The position numbers and the translations under genes are program-made. Below are positions 33,620-44,683 of a stretch of DNA of 64,000 nucleotides, piece by piece. Each line of letters opens with the position of its first letter. Position 1 is the first letter of the stretch. Source of the stretch: Byssochlamys sp. IMV 00236 (Eukaryota; Ascomycota; Eurotiomycetes; Eurotiales; Thermoascaceae); assembly GCA_001931875.2 (NCBI GenBank), contig MSJH02000830.1:298441-362440 (forward strand), given 5' to 3'. Under the pieces are notes generated by a model. The model was given only the letters and a program-made list of their open reading frames with translations, was not told where the DNA came from and searched no databases.

Positions 33620-35801
33620 TTACTCTTGTTGGGGCTCTTTCTTTTCTTCGGCGGCCTCAGGTGTGGGTTCAACGGGGGCTTCCGCTGGTGCTATCTCAGC
33701 GGGCTCAGGCTGGGTAGGTTCAGGCGCTGATGGTTCTGGGACAGGCTCAGAGGGTGCCGGTTTCGGTGATGATGAAGATGGAGCTGGCTGTGCTGGTTGT
33801 TCTTGTTGCTCGCTCGACTTATCACCTAAGCTCGCTTCGAGGGTGCCTAGCAAATCAACCTCGGCATTGTTGGAGGGAGCAGGAGCAGGCTCTGGAGCGG
33901 GTTCTTCAGGTCCTGTAGACTCTGTGTTCGTCTCAACAGCCGCGCTGGACTCAGCGGGCGCCGGCGCCTCTGCTTCTTGATGAGCCGTAGCTTCTTCTGT
34001 AGTACTCTCCGGTTTGGCCTCCTCAGCCTTCTCAGGCTCGGCTGGCGCTGTTGTGTTTTCCGCCTGCGTATGTTCCACACCTGCCATCTCTTCTGGCTCT
34101 GGCTCTGGTCTCGTCTCCTGCGGCTCCTGTGGTGCCGAAATAGGCTGCTCCTGTGAGACTCCCTCCATTGGTTCAGACTCGACGGGTTGCAGCTCTGCAA
34201 CTGGTTCCGCAACTGGGGGAGCTTGAGCTGGAGTCTCGTCTGTAGAAGGTTGCTCTGCGACAGGTGGTTGCGTAGCAGCTTTCTCACCGTCAGGCTCGCC
34301 GAGTTTCATGTCTACGTCGGCGGGCCTCGTGTCTGACGGGACTTGCGGGCTCGGCTGCTTCTCCTGCTGCAGGGGTCGCTCTGTAGTAGTACTATCTTCA
34401 TTTGCAGTAGCTGAAGCCGGATTCTGGGCTTCAGTATTAGACTCCGACGTAGGAGGGACATTCGCCTCAGTGGCAGGCGTTGCGCCAGCTTCCTGGGGCG
34501 CGGCACTTGGAGATTTGGTTGCTGGTGCTGGTTCGGCATCCTCATCACTCTCCTCTCCTTCTTCGCCTTCTTCCTCTTCCTCATCTGATCCCTCTACGGG
34601 TTCGCCAGCTGCACCATCGATCGACATACGTAGCCCTTCCTGCTTTGCAGCTGCTCCGTCGGCCCCAGCGGCGTGTACCGCGCCTGCGTCTCCGCCCTCT
34701 CCAGGAGCAAACATAACCTTCTTCTTTCTGCCTTTCCCGACGCCCTTCGCCTTGCGTTTCGGAGGCGGGGGACGTCTCTTAGGGGCAGCATCCGCTTCGG
34801 CGCCGGCGACAACCACTCCCTCTGCGTTGACAATGCCTACACCTTCGACCACTGTTCCAGGAGCAGGCGTTTCCTTGGTAACCGTGGCATCGGGTTGCTC
34901 CGGTACAACTTCGCCAGTCTCTTTGATCTCTCCCTCGAGGGTATGACCCTCCGGAATCCACGCTTCGTAGATCGAAACATTTCCAGTGGCAGGGTCGACT
35001 TTCTTGAACTTTGTCTTTCTCATCGGCGGTGCAGGGGTTATCCCAGTACTTCCCAAGGCATTGAGCGCAGACGCACCATATAGTGATGGCAAGCCAGGTC
35101 TGCGCCTGGCGAGGAATTCTACTTCGGGAGGCTCCATATGTCTAGGAACAGCGGTCCACTTCTTGGCCGTAAAACTCCGCTCGGTCCTGGGAACAGCAGC
35201 GGGAGTATCGTCGATATCCGTAGTCTCCTTTTGCTCCCCATTCGTATCCTTGTTCACATGGCGGATGTAGATACAGCCTGCACGGGCAGCACGAAGCAGA
35301 GCCCTACTCGAGGGTGTCAAGAGATGACTGTCCTTGGGCATGGGAAGCTCAGGGAGAGGTTGGCCACCTGCAGCCCCTCCAATACCAGAATCAGGCTCAT
35401 CCATCTTCTCCGCCTGAGAGAAGATGTGAGGCTGGCGCGTCCAGCGCCGGACGGGTAATCCCTCGAATACATCATGATCGACTGTTCGACTCCGACTCGC
35501 AGCACTGTTGTCGATAAGCTGCCTCCCCGAACGCGAGGACCTGAACTACTTAATGTCAGCGTCTTGAATATCTTGCACGAAACCAGTCGTAAGAGTCCGG
35601 AGGAGGGGTGGCTGTTCCGCAAGGCTGGCAACGGCCAACATCTTGACATGCAGTAATAACGGGTCGCAATGTATCGCTTGTACTCTTTATGAACAAGTAG
35701 CACAGTTGCGACACACCAAAGGAGCAGGCCGGTGGACGACTTCACTCGACACAGGTATCAGACGAAACGGTGACATTGACTGCACTTACCGTGGGCGCCA
35801 T
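33620..35801 (-). CDS. Acidic proline/glutamate/alanine-rich protein of unknown function
   Basis: Exons (minus strand) 35801-35790 (12 bp) and 35545-33620; 645 residues; one 244 bp intron (GTAAGT, CTGAC branch point, AAGTAG acceptor). Upstream of the obvious ATG at 35404 the frame continues with coding-like sequence (GRQLIDNSAASRSRTVDHDV, LPVRRWTRQPHIFSQAEK). This leads back to a four-codon first exon MAPT. The first 190 residues look folded and conserved in character (LTPSSRALLRAARAGCIYIR, FTAKKWTAVPRHMEPPEVEF, RRRPGLPSLYGA, MRKTKFKKVDPATGNVSIYE). A basic patch (APKRRPPPPKRKAKGVGKGR) suggests a nuclear protein. The remaining 370 residues are mostly P, E, A, S, T and Q. I do not recognise the family. 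The start through the 12 bp exon is inference; 35404 is the fallback. Confidence 0.7.
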
Positions 35802-36316
35802 GACGAAAGCCAGCAGACTAGCTGTATCACGCGCAGCTCAAGTGAATGCCACTAGCCTGAGATCCCCACTCAATGTTGAAGAAAGCAATGGGCGCAGTGA
35901 GTGGATGAAGAACGGCGGCGCGTCCTGATGCTTTGCGATGGCGCTGTCACGGAGCGTTTGCGGAGAGTCGAGGGTCACGTGACAATTATTTTGTATGACG
36001 GAGTAGCGCTTCAAGGGAGATATGGCTACAACCACATAATCAGAATACACGATAGTATTTATTTAAATGGAATACTAGATAAGTAGACTGCCGAAAATAA
36101 ACAGCTGATTCATCCGTACGCGTCAACAGAACATTGGAGAGTAGAGAAAGGAGATGAGTTATGTAAATTACACAGGAGCGCCATTACATGTGCCTAGCAT
36201 TATCTCTTCCATCTTCCCCCTAACAACATGAGGTAGTACAGTTGTGCATTTAGTTTATACAGCGCTGTCTCATGGCCTACAGAGCCATATCGCATTCCCT
36301 TCCAGACCCAACTGCT
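35802..36316. other. Intergenic region between unknown acidic protein and ISD11
   Basis: 515 bp: promoter of the gene to the left (minus strand) and 3' end of ISD11. AT-rich at 36055-36105. No gene found. Confidence 0.5.
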
Positions 36317-36949
36317 TAGTCCCAGCTGCAATAGGTGTTAGTCTCAGTCTCGATAAGAATAATGAGTTAGAAGCCAGGTTTCCTTACCCGGTATCCTTCT
36401 GGCGAACAATGTCGCCTTTATTCCCTGTTTGCTTTCCCTAGACATACTGTATCAGCAGGTATCCTGCATGAGGTGATCTCAGATCGAGTTCAGACTCAAA
36501 CATACCGTCTTCTGTCCTTCAACGACCAGCCTGTCCAGTTGGTAGAACTGACTGATGGTGGTTTGTCTCTGTAGCAAACGGTTAGCATCGTCGCGAAAAT
36601 TTTATAGCCATCATCCCTTGAACAGTATGTCTACCAACCTTCAGCATCTGCAGGTTTCGCAGACCCTCTTGGATCAGTTCTTGAATCTTCCGATCCTCCG
36701 TCTCATGCTGATGCTCGTGGAACGCATCCCTCGTCCTTCGTCGAGCGTATTCTCGGAAGTTGTAGTTCGCAAACTGCGAAGATTGTCGGAGCAGAGAGCG
36801 GAACTGTATGGCGCGAAGCATTGCAGTTAGCTACGACCATGCTTCTTCAAGGTCATCCAGGACATCTCTCTTCGGGCAAGGGTTTCAGCGGAACATACCA
36901 GAGAGCGAACCTGGAACGCGGTATCACGCTGTAACGTGGAAACAGACAT
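36317..36949 (-). CDS. isd11: ISD11/LYRM4, partner of cysteine desulfurase Nfs1
   Basis: Exons (minus strand) 36949-36899, 36803-36639, 36568-36506, 36437-36388, 36326-36317; 112 residues; introns 95, 70, 68 and 61 bp. The LYR-family motif appears as LFR at residues 17-19, split by the first intron, followed by [22 protein letters not shown] and [19 protein letters not shown]. The conserved tail is [18 protein letters not shown] and [13 protein letters not shown]. The last exon has only 10 bases and adds WD before the stop; its donor (GTAAGG), branch point (ACTAAC) and acceptor (TTGCAG) are all canonical. If that intron is retained, translation stops immediately at the same glycine. ISD11 is essential for Fe-S cluster assembly in the mitochondrial matrix, stabilising Nfs1 together with acyl carrier protein. 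Confidence 0.92.
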
Positions 36950-37666
36950 GATTGCTTATTTATATCGTCCTGAGTGGAGAGTGGAGTATTGTTATATGGA
37001 AGGAAGGATTGAAATCAACCAGCCTGAACTGTTCGAGCTTCGGACGTCTGCAGATTCTCCGTCTTGATGCTGCACGGAAACTTAGCGGATAGCCCGGAAA
37101 GGACTTGGGCGTCGATTCAGTCAATCGCCAAATGGATCGTATCGTCAAGAGAAACGAAATTCAGCGTGTGCTATTGTTGAGAATATCTGTCATAGCAGCA
37201 GTAACCAATGTGGCGCATTCGGGATTTGATGGCTCGACCGGGGATCGTCGTCGCCGCAAAACGCGGAGAGCACTGTAGTTCTCTCCTCGATGGAAACTGG
37301 ATTATAGTGAACAGATGATATACGGGTGAAGCAGCGATAGATGCCTCGGGTTGTGGTGCAATCAAACCGCACGTCTTGTGAGGGATAACGGACGGCGTTC
37401 TCTTTTTCTGTTAGCTCGGAGAGACGATGGCGGAGATACGAGCGGAGCCTCTTCCGCCTCGGCCTTAACCGACTTTACTTTCTGGCTCGACTCTCTTGGA
37501 CCATTATTCAGTCCGACTGGGCTGAACGCTGGACTAGTTAGTGGTTATTGCTCGGTGTATTAGCTATCCTTTGCCATTGATCCTATCTATCCCACTCGAA
37601 TTGATCCCTGTCAGCCATTGTCGTCATCTTGCTTTCATCTGATCGGTCCTAAGGACCAGACGTACA
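36950..37666. promoter_or_regulatory. Divergent promoter region, ISD11 / Vma22
   Basis: 717 bp between divergent start codons. Short frames on both strands have no recognisable features. I see no repeat. Confidence 0.5.
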
Positions 37667-38594
37667 ATGGCCCAGGTTTCGGAGTCTGGCGCATTTGCGC
37701 AGCTCTCAGAAACCCGAGAAAAGCCTCTAGGGAAGCCAGAGTCATCTTCCAAGCTCCTAGAATCACTGGATAGCTTGTTGGAGCAATACCTGCAGCTGCT
37801 TCACCGTCACCAGACGTTGCATGCGCAGCTGGGGAAACAACTCTCATCGGTGCGCTCATCTCCTGAGCTAGTCTCTGCTATGCGGGACATTTCCCTCTTG
37901 AACCTCTTTGAATGGTGATCTGATCATGCCTCTGTCTTCAGGGCTTCTTCTCTCTCGCGCAGGCCAACTATTCTTCTCCGGGCCGACGCTATGGTCAGGA
38001 CTACTATGACGAGCGCATGAAAGCTACACGGAGGATGTAAGAGCGATGCCTGCCTCTCATGTGTTCTACGGGTAGACGGAAGACTGACTGTCAGGTACCT
38101 GAAGATCAGTAGAGCCGCCTGCCAATCGTGAGGACAAGTCTTTAGAGCCCGAAGAGACTGAAGACACCGGGTCATCCAGCCAGAGCTATATATTCAAGAT
38201 CAAAACCACGTTAGCAGACTACGAAACAGAGGAGGAAAAGCCTAAATCCGAAACAGCAGTCTCAGGAGAGAATGCGGAAAGTTCAGAGTCAGCCTTGAAT
38301 CCAGGATCAGGCGAAACGGCTGAGGACCGAACGGAGACTCCTTCAACGCCCGGGGAATCAGAAGAAGGGGCTCCTTCAAAGAATTCGTCGAGTTCAACAG
38401 CCCCAAAGAGGGCTTTACCTTCCCCTGATCCTCTCAGGTGGTATGGTGTTCTCGTCCCGCCGTCGCTTCGAAGTGCGCAGAGATCGTTCGTCACCGCAAC
38501 GCAGAGCATGTCGGAGCTGGCCAGTATAACGACAGAGATTCGAAACGTGGAGGAGCGCGTGTTTAAGCTGAGATGCAGACTTGGACTGTCATAA
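37667..38594 (+). CDS. vma22: V-ATPase assembly factor Vma22 (CCDC115 family)
   Basis: Exons 37667-37849, 37942-38036, 38105-38594; 255 residues. The N-terminal helix (LLESLDSLLEQYLQLLHRHQ ... LGKQLSSGFFSLAQANY) and GRRYGQDYYDERMKATRR are typical of fungal Vma22. The middle is acidic and serine-rich. The C-terminal signature DPLRWYGVLVPPSLRSAQRSF, then a final helix, is the CCDC115/Vma22 hallmark. Vma22 works in the ER with Vma12 and Vma21 to assemble the V-ATPase membrane sector. The second intron must use an AAG acceptor at 38104. The nearby TGTCAG at 38094 and GATCAG at 38109 would both shift frame into an early TGA. Exon 1 and 3 assignments are firm; the exact second acceptor is inference from frame. 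Confidence 0.85.
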
Positions 38595-40349
38595 CCGGGA
38601 GCAGTGGAGGAATCGTCTGAACGACACGCTCTTGACTTTAAGGTTTCATCTGCCCGTCTTTGAGACGATTTCTCATATTTAGATTCTAATGAGCGCCACG
38701 AGAAAGCCGTCTGGTATATGCCAACTGCCGGTGTTGTGCGGCTGTAGGTTGCAGCAGGTTGATGTGCCAGAGATTCTTGTCAGTATTTATGGATTCAGGA
38801 CGAGATGTTGTCTCTGAACCATTATCCCCAGGCCTTTTGTCCAGATGGGGCTGAAAGCGCTGTCTATCATGTGGAAAGGGTCTGGCAGGGACATGGAACC
38901 ACTGAGATATGACCAGAGGAAGACGCACGGAGAGCTCATTGCCGTCCATTTGGAGAAACTCAGATGTGGACAAGAGCATCGCCGTATGCTATAATAATAA
39001 TCAGGAATACCTGAGCCATCTCAACCCCATGAATCAGGTAGACGAGTAAGCTGAAGAATCCTGCATAGACTTGCGCCAATGAAAGAGTAGCCTGCTGTTG
39101 TTCTCCGAGGAAAAGAAAGTTACAGAGACAATGCGACCCAGAGCAGAACCACCGCGAGAGCAACACTCATCGCACCGGTAGTAACGTTACCGTCGCACTC
39201 GGAATGTGCGCGTGGTTTCTGACTTGAAACTACTCTGTGCGTTCAACGGTCGAAAGCCGCATAAACTAGAAAAAGAGATGAAACCAGGGTCCGACTGATT
39301 GATAACGGGAACGCGGCAAATCGGCGTGCGATACTGAAAATTACCGTGTTTTACTAGTGTAGTACAAAACATTTCAACCGGCCTAGAGTAGTAATAATGT
39401 ACCAGTTAGTTAGTTAGTTCACGATCTAATCTGATAAAAGTCTATTCCCCATCAGTTTCCCAAGTATCAAATACAAGGCAGGTCTTATGCCTCGTGTCCG
39501 TGCTGATCAGATGTGGACATCGCATTGAAGATCCCCTCCACCTGCATTATTATCTTCTGCCGTGCCGACATCAGGTCATTATTATTCAACTACCAACCTA
39601 GCTAGTTACATATCCATATCCTCCGAACTCGGCAGAAAACCAACATAGACCGGATCAACATCCCGCACGAAAGGGAGTTGGATCGTGCTTAATTGCCGCA
39701 GCTTGGTTGTCAGAGAGAGACTTAGTTACACTACTTAGGCGGCAAGAAACAAGCAATGCGGGCAGGTTTAGTTCACCCCGCTAAGTAGGTAATACATATG
39801 GGTCAGTCCCTCAGTGGGTTTAATATCGTATTTTCGTTGCCGTGTTTTTTTTGAGCCGATCATCATATACGCACACGGGGAATGACCTAAGTCCACCCTC
39901 TTACAGGTTTCTTTTCTTTTCGTCGACCATCGTTCTCACACAGTAGGCGAGAATCGGAGCAGAAGAAGGGTTTTGGGTTCAGGGATTTTCCTTGGATGGC
40001 TTGTGAGGGATTGAAGGGTGGTATAACGGCTAAATAGGATGGTGCACTGGTGCAGATACTTAGTGGATATCATAATGCAGGCAAACTAGAGCAGCAAGGA
40101 ACACTACGCATACCGGGGGAAACTAACCAGGCTAGGCACTTATGTGGTGGAAGGATGCAGAGAATCCATCTGCTTCTATGAATGAAGAAATGCTATTCTG
40201 CTATAAGAACGCTATTAGTTGGCAAATGTAACAGTAACTACATGGATCTCTTCCAAAGCTAGACAGGCATGTACATTCATTCCCTAAGTGTTTATTCTAC
40301 ACATGATCATACGTAGTGAACTAAATGAAACTAAGAAAAAGCTTGACTC
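38595..40349. other. Gene-poor convergent region
   Basis: 1.75 kb between facing stop codons, longer than 3' UTRs need. Small open frames (for example 38686-38979 minus) show no domain or splice pattern. There is a run of TTAG repeats near 39400-39418. I find no gene, transposon end or inverted repeat. Confidence 0.45.
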
Positions 40350-42480
40350 TCACGAGTCACGACCTAAGATAGACAGCACAACATGGCGAAGCTTGTCTGT
40401 GCATTGGGCCTCGTCTGCCAATACTTCCTGGCACCTCCAACCCACCATCCGGTCAGGTCGGACGAGAATACAGCCCGTTTCATCAACCTGGCGGATACGA
40501 GCCCAATCAAAGTAGAAATCTTCATAGTCCTGGCGGAAACCGATGGAATATGCATTGATCGGCACCCCGAGACTTTCTCCAACCTGGGAGGCTGCTATTT
40601 TCCAAGCATCACCGCCAATGCCAGTGAGAATGGTAAATGCACCGTGTCCCGCTAGGTCGACTGTGGAAATGGGTTCCCCAGGGATACGCTTGTTCAGCCA
40701 CACATGTGGTAGACGGCGGCCTGGATACGTACTCCGGTGGTATATCAAATCCTGGTCCTGAGCTAGAAGTTCAGGGGTGTAGTAGGGCTCCGTTTCATCA
40801 TCCGAGTAGATCGCTTTACTCTGGTAAAACTGGCCCATTTCCCGTCCGAGGGCGTGATATTCATGTTGTGCCTCCTCAAGAGCGGCTTGAAGATTCTTGC
40901 GTCGGGTACGGCCTTCTTCGGTGGGCAAGGTAAGCTGATGGAGTGCTTGCATTCTCTCTTCGGGGGTTGGCAAGGATACTCCGAATGCTTCCCAGATTGG
41001 GCCGTGATGACGGAATGACTGATTAGCACGAGCAACAATTCCACTGCCTACGGGTTGTCGTTCAACCGAGTATGTGTCGAGGAGAGAAGACGATGCCTGG
41101 CCTGTTTCCATTTTTGGTAATTAATTGGTTACTCGATATAGACAGGAGCTAGAAGGTACACAAACCTTTCAGGACATAGGCGATCTTCCAGGCCAAGTTG
41201 TACGCATCCTGGATACATGTATTCGAGCCGAGTCCGTTCGAAGGAGGATGTCTGTGAACTGCGTCCCCTAGACAGAACCTGCAATAGAATCAGCAACAGA
41301 ATCGTTGCGCGGAAGAATTGAAAGTATGTCATACACTCTTCCTTTGGAATAGGTCTTGGCCACAACCTCATTCAGTCGCCATTTCGACACATTTATGAGC
41401 TCTACCGGGATCGAGTCGTCCCCGATCCACTCTTTCATCCGCTGAACCCATTCTTCTTCAGTGGGCATGCGGGTCAACCCATTTTGACGATCAGGGATCA
41501 CAATGAACAACCATTCGTTCCATGGCTTGACCATTCTGGCAATTCCTGCCCATCCAAACACCGGATGCTCCTTATCTGGCTGCAAGAGCCAGTGGAGAGT
41601 GCCCTCGCGATGCTCCATGTAGCGGGAGAGATCTGCTCTGATAAGAACGTTGAATGCAGTTCCCTGGTCGGGCTTAACGTCTAGCTCGAGACCTAGCTGC
41701 CGGAAGACTTGACTTCGAGCACCATCCGCTCCGAAAAGGTATTTTGATCGAACCTTGTATTCCAAACCGGAGACATTATCTCGAAGTGTGGAGATTGTAC
41801 CGTTTGCGGTCTCTGTAAACTGGACGAAAGTGGTATCAAAGCGGCAAGTGAAGCCATTCAGCGTAGCATGTCGTACGAGAATTGGCTCAAGGAGAGTCTG
41901 GGGCAGGTCGAGTGGTTCGCAGGGACTTGCGGTTTCGTAGTCACCCTGTTGGGATGTTCTCAGTTTCTTGTTACGGATAATACCCAGATTCCAAAAAATG
42001 ACAAACCTTTCTCTTGGGATCGTTCCCCCAGGAGTAACTGCGCATATACTCCTCCCCAGCCATACTGTATGCCCAGCGAGTATTTATCATGTGTGATCCA
42101 TTTGTTCCCAGGCGTTTACATTCTTTCTCTAGACCAATATCCCGGAGACACTCTGGTAAATCAACGTCAGTATCAAGTTTTTTTCCTTTGAGAAGTTGAC
42201 TTACCCATAGCGGCCATATTCGTAAAATGTGCTCTGGGAGTATCAGCGCTCCCCGGAGCTGAGCTGACCATTATCCCACGGATGCCTGGACGATTAGCAT
42301 TATGAATATCAATCTTTTTTGAGAGGAACTGCGTGAGACTTCACACTCACCATGCATAGCAAGAAAGCCCGCTAGAGATGCACCCGCTGGCCCTGTTCCG
42401 ATGATGAGAACGTCTGTTGAAATGACTGGCTCTGGCTCGCCATGGTGGCCATCGCCATTGGTCAAGTGGACTATAGTCAT
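40350..42480 (-). CDS. FAD-dependent aromatic hydroxylase (phenol 2-monooxygenase/TfdB-like)
   Basis: Exons (minus strand) 42480-42351, 42285-42205, 42152-42007, 41945-41335, 41278-41166, 41101-40350; 610 residues; introns 52-65 bp. The N-terminal FAD-binding motif is VLIIGTGPAGASLAG (glycines 28, 30, 33), followed by SADTPRAHFTNMAAMECLRD, typical of this subgroup. The mid-protein motif GADGARSQVFRQLG (the DG motif) and the second FAD motif FCLGDAVHRHPPSNGLGSN (Gly327-Asp328), then DAYNLAWKIAYVLKG, complete the group A flavin monooxygenase pattern. The last 200 residues fit the thioredoxin-like C-terminal domain of phenol hydroxylases. Such enzymes hydroxylate aromatic rings with NAD(P)H and oxygen, in catabolism of phenolics or in secondary metabolism. 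No signal peptide. The substrate cannot be inferred, and no further pathway genes adjoin it. Confidence 0.88.
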
Positions 42481-44683
42481 ATTGGGAAGGTGATACAGCG
42501 AGATGAGTATACAGTGCTTCCGAAAGGGCTCTGAACAGACAGACTAGAACAAGGAACAGAACAGAACAACTCAATCGGTAAATCAGACTACGGGAAATAA
42601 TTTATGTATGTATGAACACCACCTGATCCTAAACTGCCATACATCCGAAAAATCGGCGAGTTTCGATAGAGACCATCTATCGGGTCTTTCCCCTCCCGCT
42701 ACGTAAGATTCGTAGATCTCTCGTAGTTCGAGTCTTAATGGAATCAAGACACAGACTAATAGACCCGTCCCGCCATCGTACGGATTCTAATTGCGATCTT
42801 CGGTATCAGTAAGATCAAACGGCCAATCTTATCTGATGATCTTGGCCTGTCCGGCTATCGCGCTCAGCAATATATTGGGCAAACTGCGCCCATTCGCTCC
42901 AGTCAAGGTAACTTGCAGCGGGGGGGTTACTAAGAAGCCTATGGTACAGAAATCAACTTTTTGTTTGGGAAAGGCCTGTGTTCCTGGTTTTGAGACGGAT
43001 AATCTGGAAAACTATACTCCTTGATATGATCCTATATCCTTTTTACGGGCGTGACGGAAAAGATAGTCGAATACATACCTTCTACTGGCCATATCATGGA
43101 ACCTACACTAGCAGATGATGTCTACGACCATAGGTATCAACAAAAAAGGAACTCAAAAGACCTCACCTGAGTGATCACGAGCCAGGGTTGGCCAATGCCT
43201 CTTCTATACTTCAGCGCGTGTCTCTCTAGTCCTTACAAGCAGTCTTATGTTTTTTATTTTCTTTTTGTGACAAGCAGTGTTGGGCTGTTCTGCAGATTTC
43301 AGGGCATTTATCAGGCGTTTCTAATTATCTATTCCAATTTCATATCAACCAGTATTGACTGTTTGATTCGCCCAAGTGCTACTCTTTGCTTTTCTTTGTA
43401 TGTAGTTTTGTAAAGTTACTAGCGCTGTGTTGCCTGGCACTGCCCACCGTTAATCCACGCTAATGCACTCAGTTACACTATACGTTAGTGTCCTGACAGT
43501 TGCGATACTATCACCCGCGTCGGAGGGTCTCTAGGAAAATTTCTCATTGCATAAACTTTCTTGGAGCCCCTCGTGGCCTTGATCGCGTGTGATTTCTTTT
43601 TTATCTTATCAGATCATGTCGTCGAAGCTTGGCGAGGAGGGAATTTATGCATCCCATTCCCCTCCATGTATTTATTATTGTCCAGGGGTCAGTAGTACAA
43701 GTGAGGCTATGTATTGTGCGTAAATTTGATGCTGTCTCTCGGCGAAGGATATCGGGCCGTGTCCGGGCAAACCGCACGATTGGGATGCCGATATTAGCCT
43801 GGAGGTTGTTGATGACAGCCCGTTAAGTTAACTTGTTGGGGAGAATTATCCCGTCCGAGATCAGATCCCGAGATAAGATCAGCATTGTCCACTCCCTGTT
43901 ACTTACGTTCTCCTCCCCCGTGTACGTTACTACCACCGGACATCCGATGAAGGATCGCTCAGACGGTCAGACCATGGGTCAGGTTTAGGAAAAGCTTTGA
44001 GATATTTTATTATTATCGATCATCTCATGTTGGGGCTACGTATCCGATCCCACGCTCCTGCTTAGGCCGTACTTACTAAGTTGAAATCCCGGGCCTAACT
44101 AAAAGCTAAGAGGCCGACGGTTTCTATTACATATCAGTCAAGCTTTTTGAAGCATTCACCCGGTCGATCCGCAATATAATTAAGGATGTTTCTCTCATTT
44201 GTTTCAAGTTTCTCATTGGATCTAATGACGGCCCGATATCGGGACCAATGCGAACACGATGGCAAAACACATGTACCTGTTACAGTGGGTCAGATTATTC
44301 ATACCAATCAAACTAAATATCTGGAGCCGTTATTACTGTATTATTAAATTCATCTAGAGTATTCTCTGCAATATACACGAATGGGAGTACACATGAATGA
44401 CTTCTCTTTCCTCTATCGTCTTTTCGGGCTAACTTTTTTCAGCATGATATTGAAACTCACACGGCGGGAAAGTGCGGGACGGGGATTGTCTTGTTACATT
44501 GTGTTTACAGTATAGTACTAAAAAAAGAAAAGAGAAAAGGATTAAATAGATTGCCATTGCCAGATGTTTCCATTAGATCAACCCCATCTGTTAGGTTCTC
44601 CCTGGATCAGGGTTGTCTCTCTTTAGAAAATCCCTTCCTTCGTTTCCTGTTATCTGTGCATTTCCAGATATCTACCTCCCGCT
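42481..44683. promoter_or_regulatory. Long divergent intergenic region, aromatic hydroxylase / GMC oxidoreductase
   Basis: 2.2 kb between divergent start codons. Open frames up to 80 codons (43171-43413) have no domain. AT-rich in many places. I did not find tandem or inverted repeats. It may hold regulated promoters of two inducible enzymes, but no site is named with confidence. Confidence 0.45.

Noticed and set aside
34308..34946. 212-codon plus-strand Ser/Ala/Pro-rich frame
   Set aside because: Antisense of the P/E/A-rich tail of the unknown minus-strand protein; low complexity arises from the repeat-like codons.
37850..37918. Unspliced Vma22 exon 1 ending at 37918
   Set aside because: It would give a truncated 83-residue protein; splicing at 37849/37942 yields the conserved GFFSLAQANY segment.
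38595..40349. A decayed transposon in the gene-poor convergent region
   Set aside because: No terminal repeats, target-site duplication or transposase/reverse transcriptase fragments could be seen in any frame.
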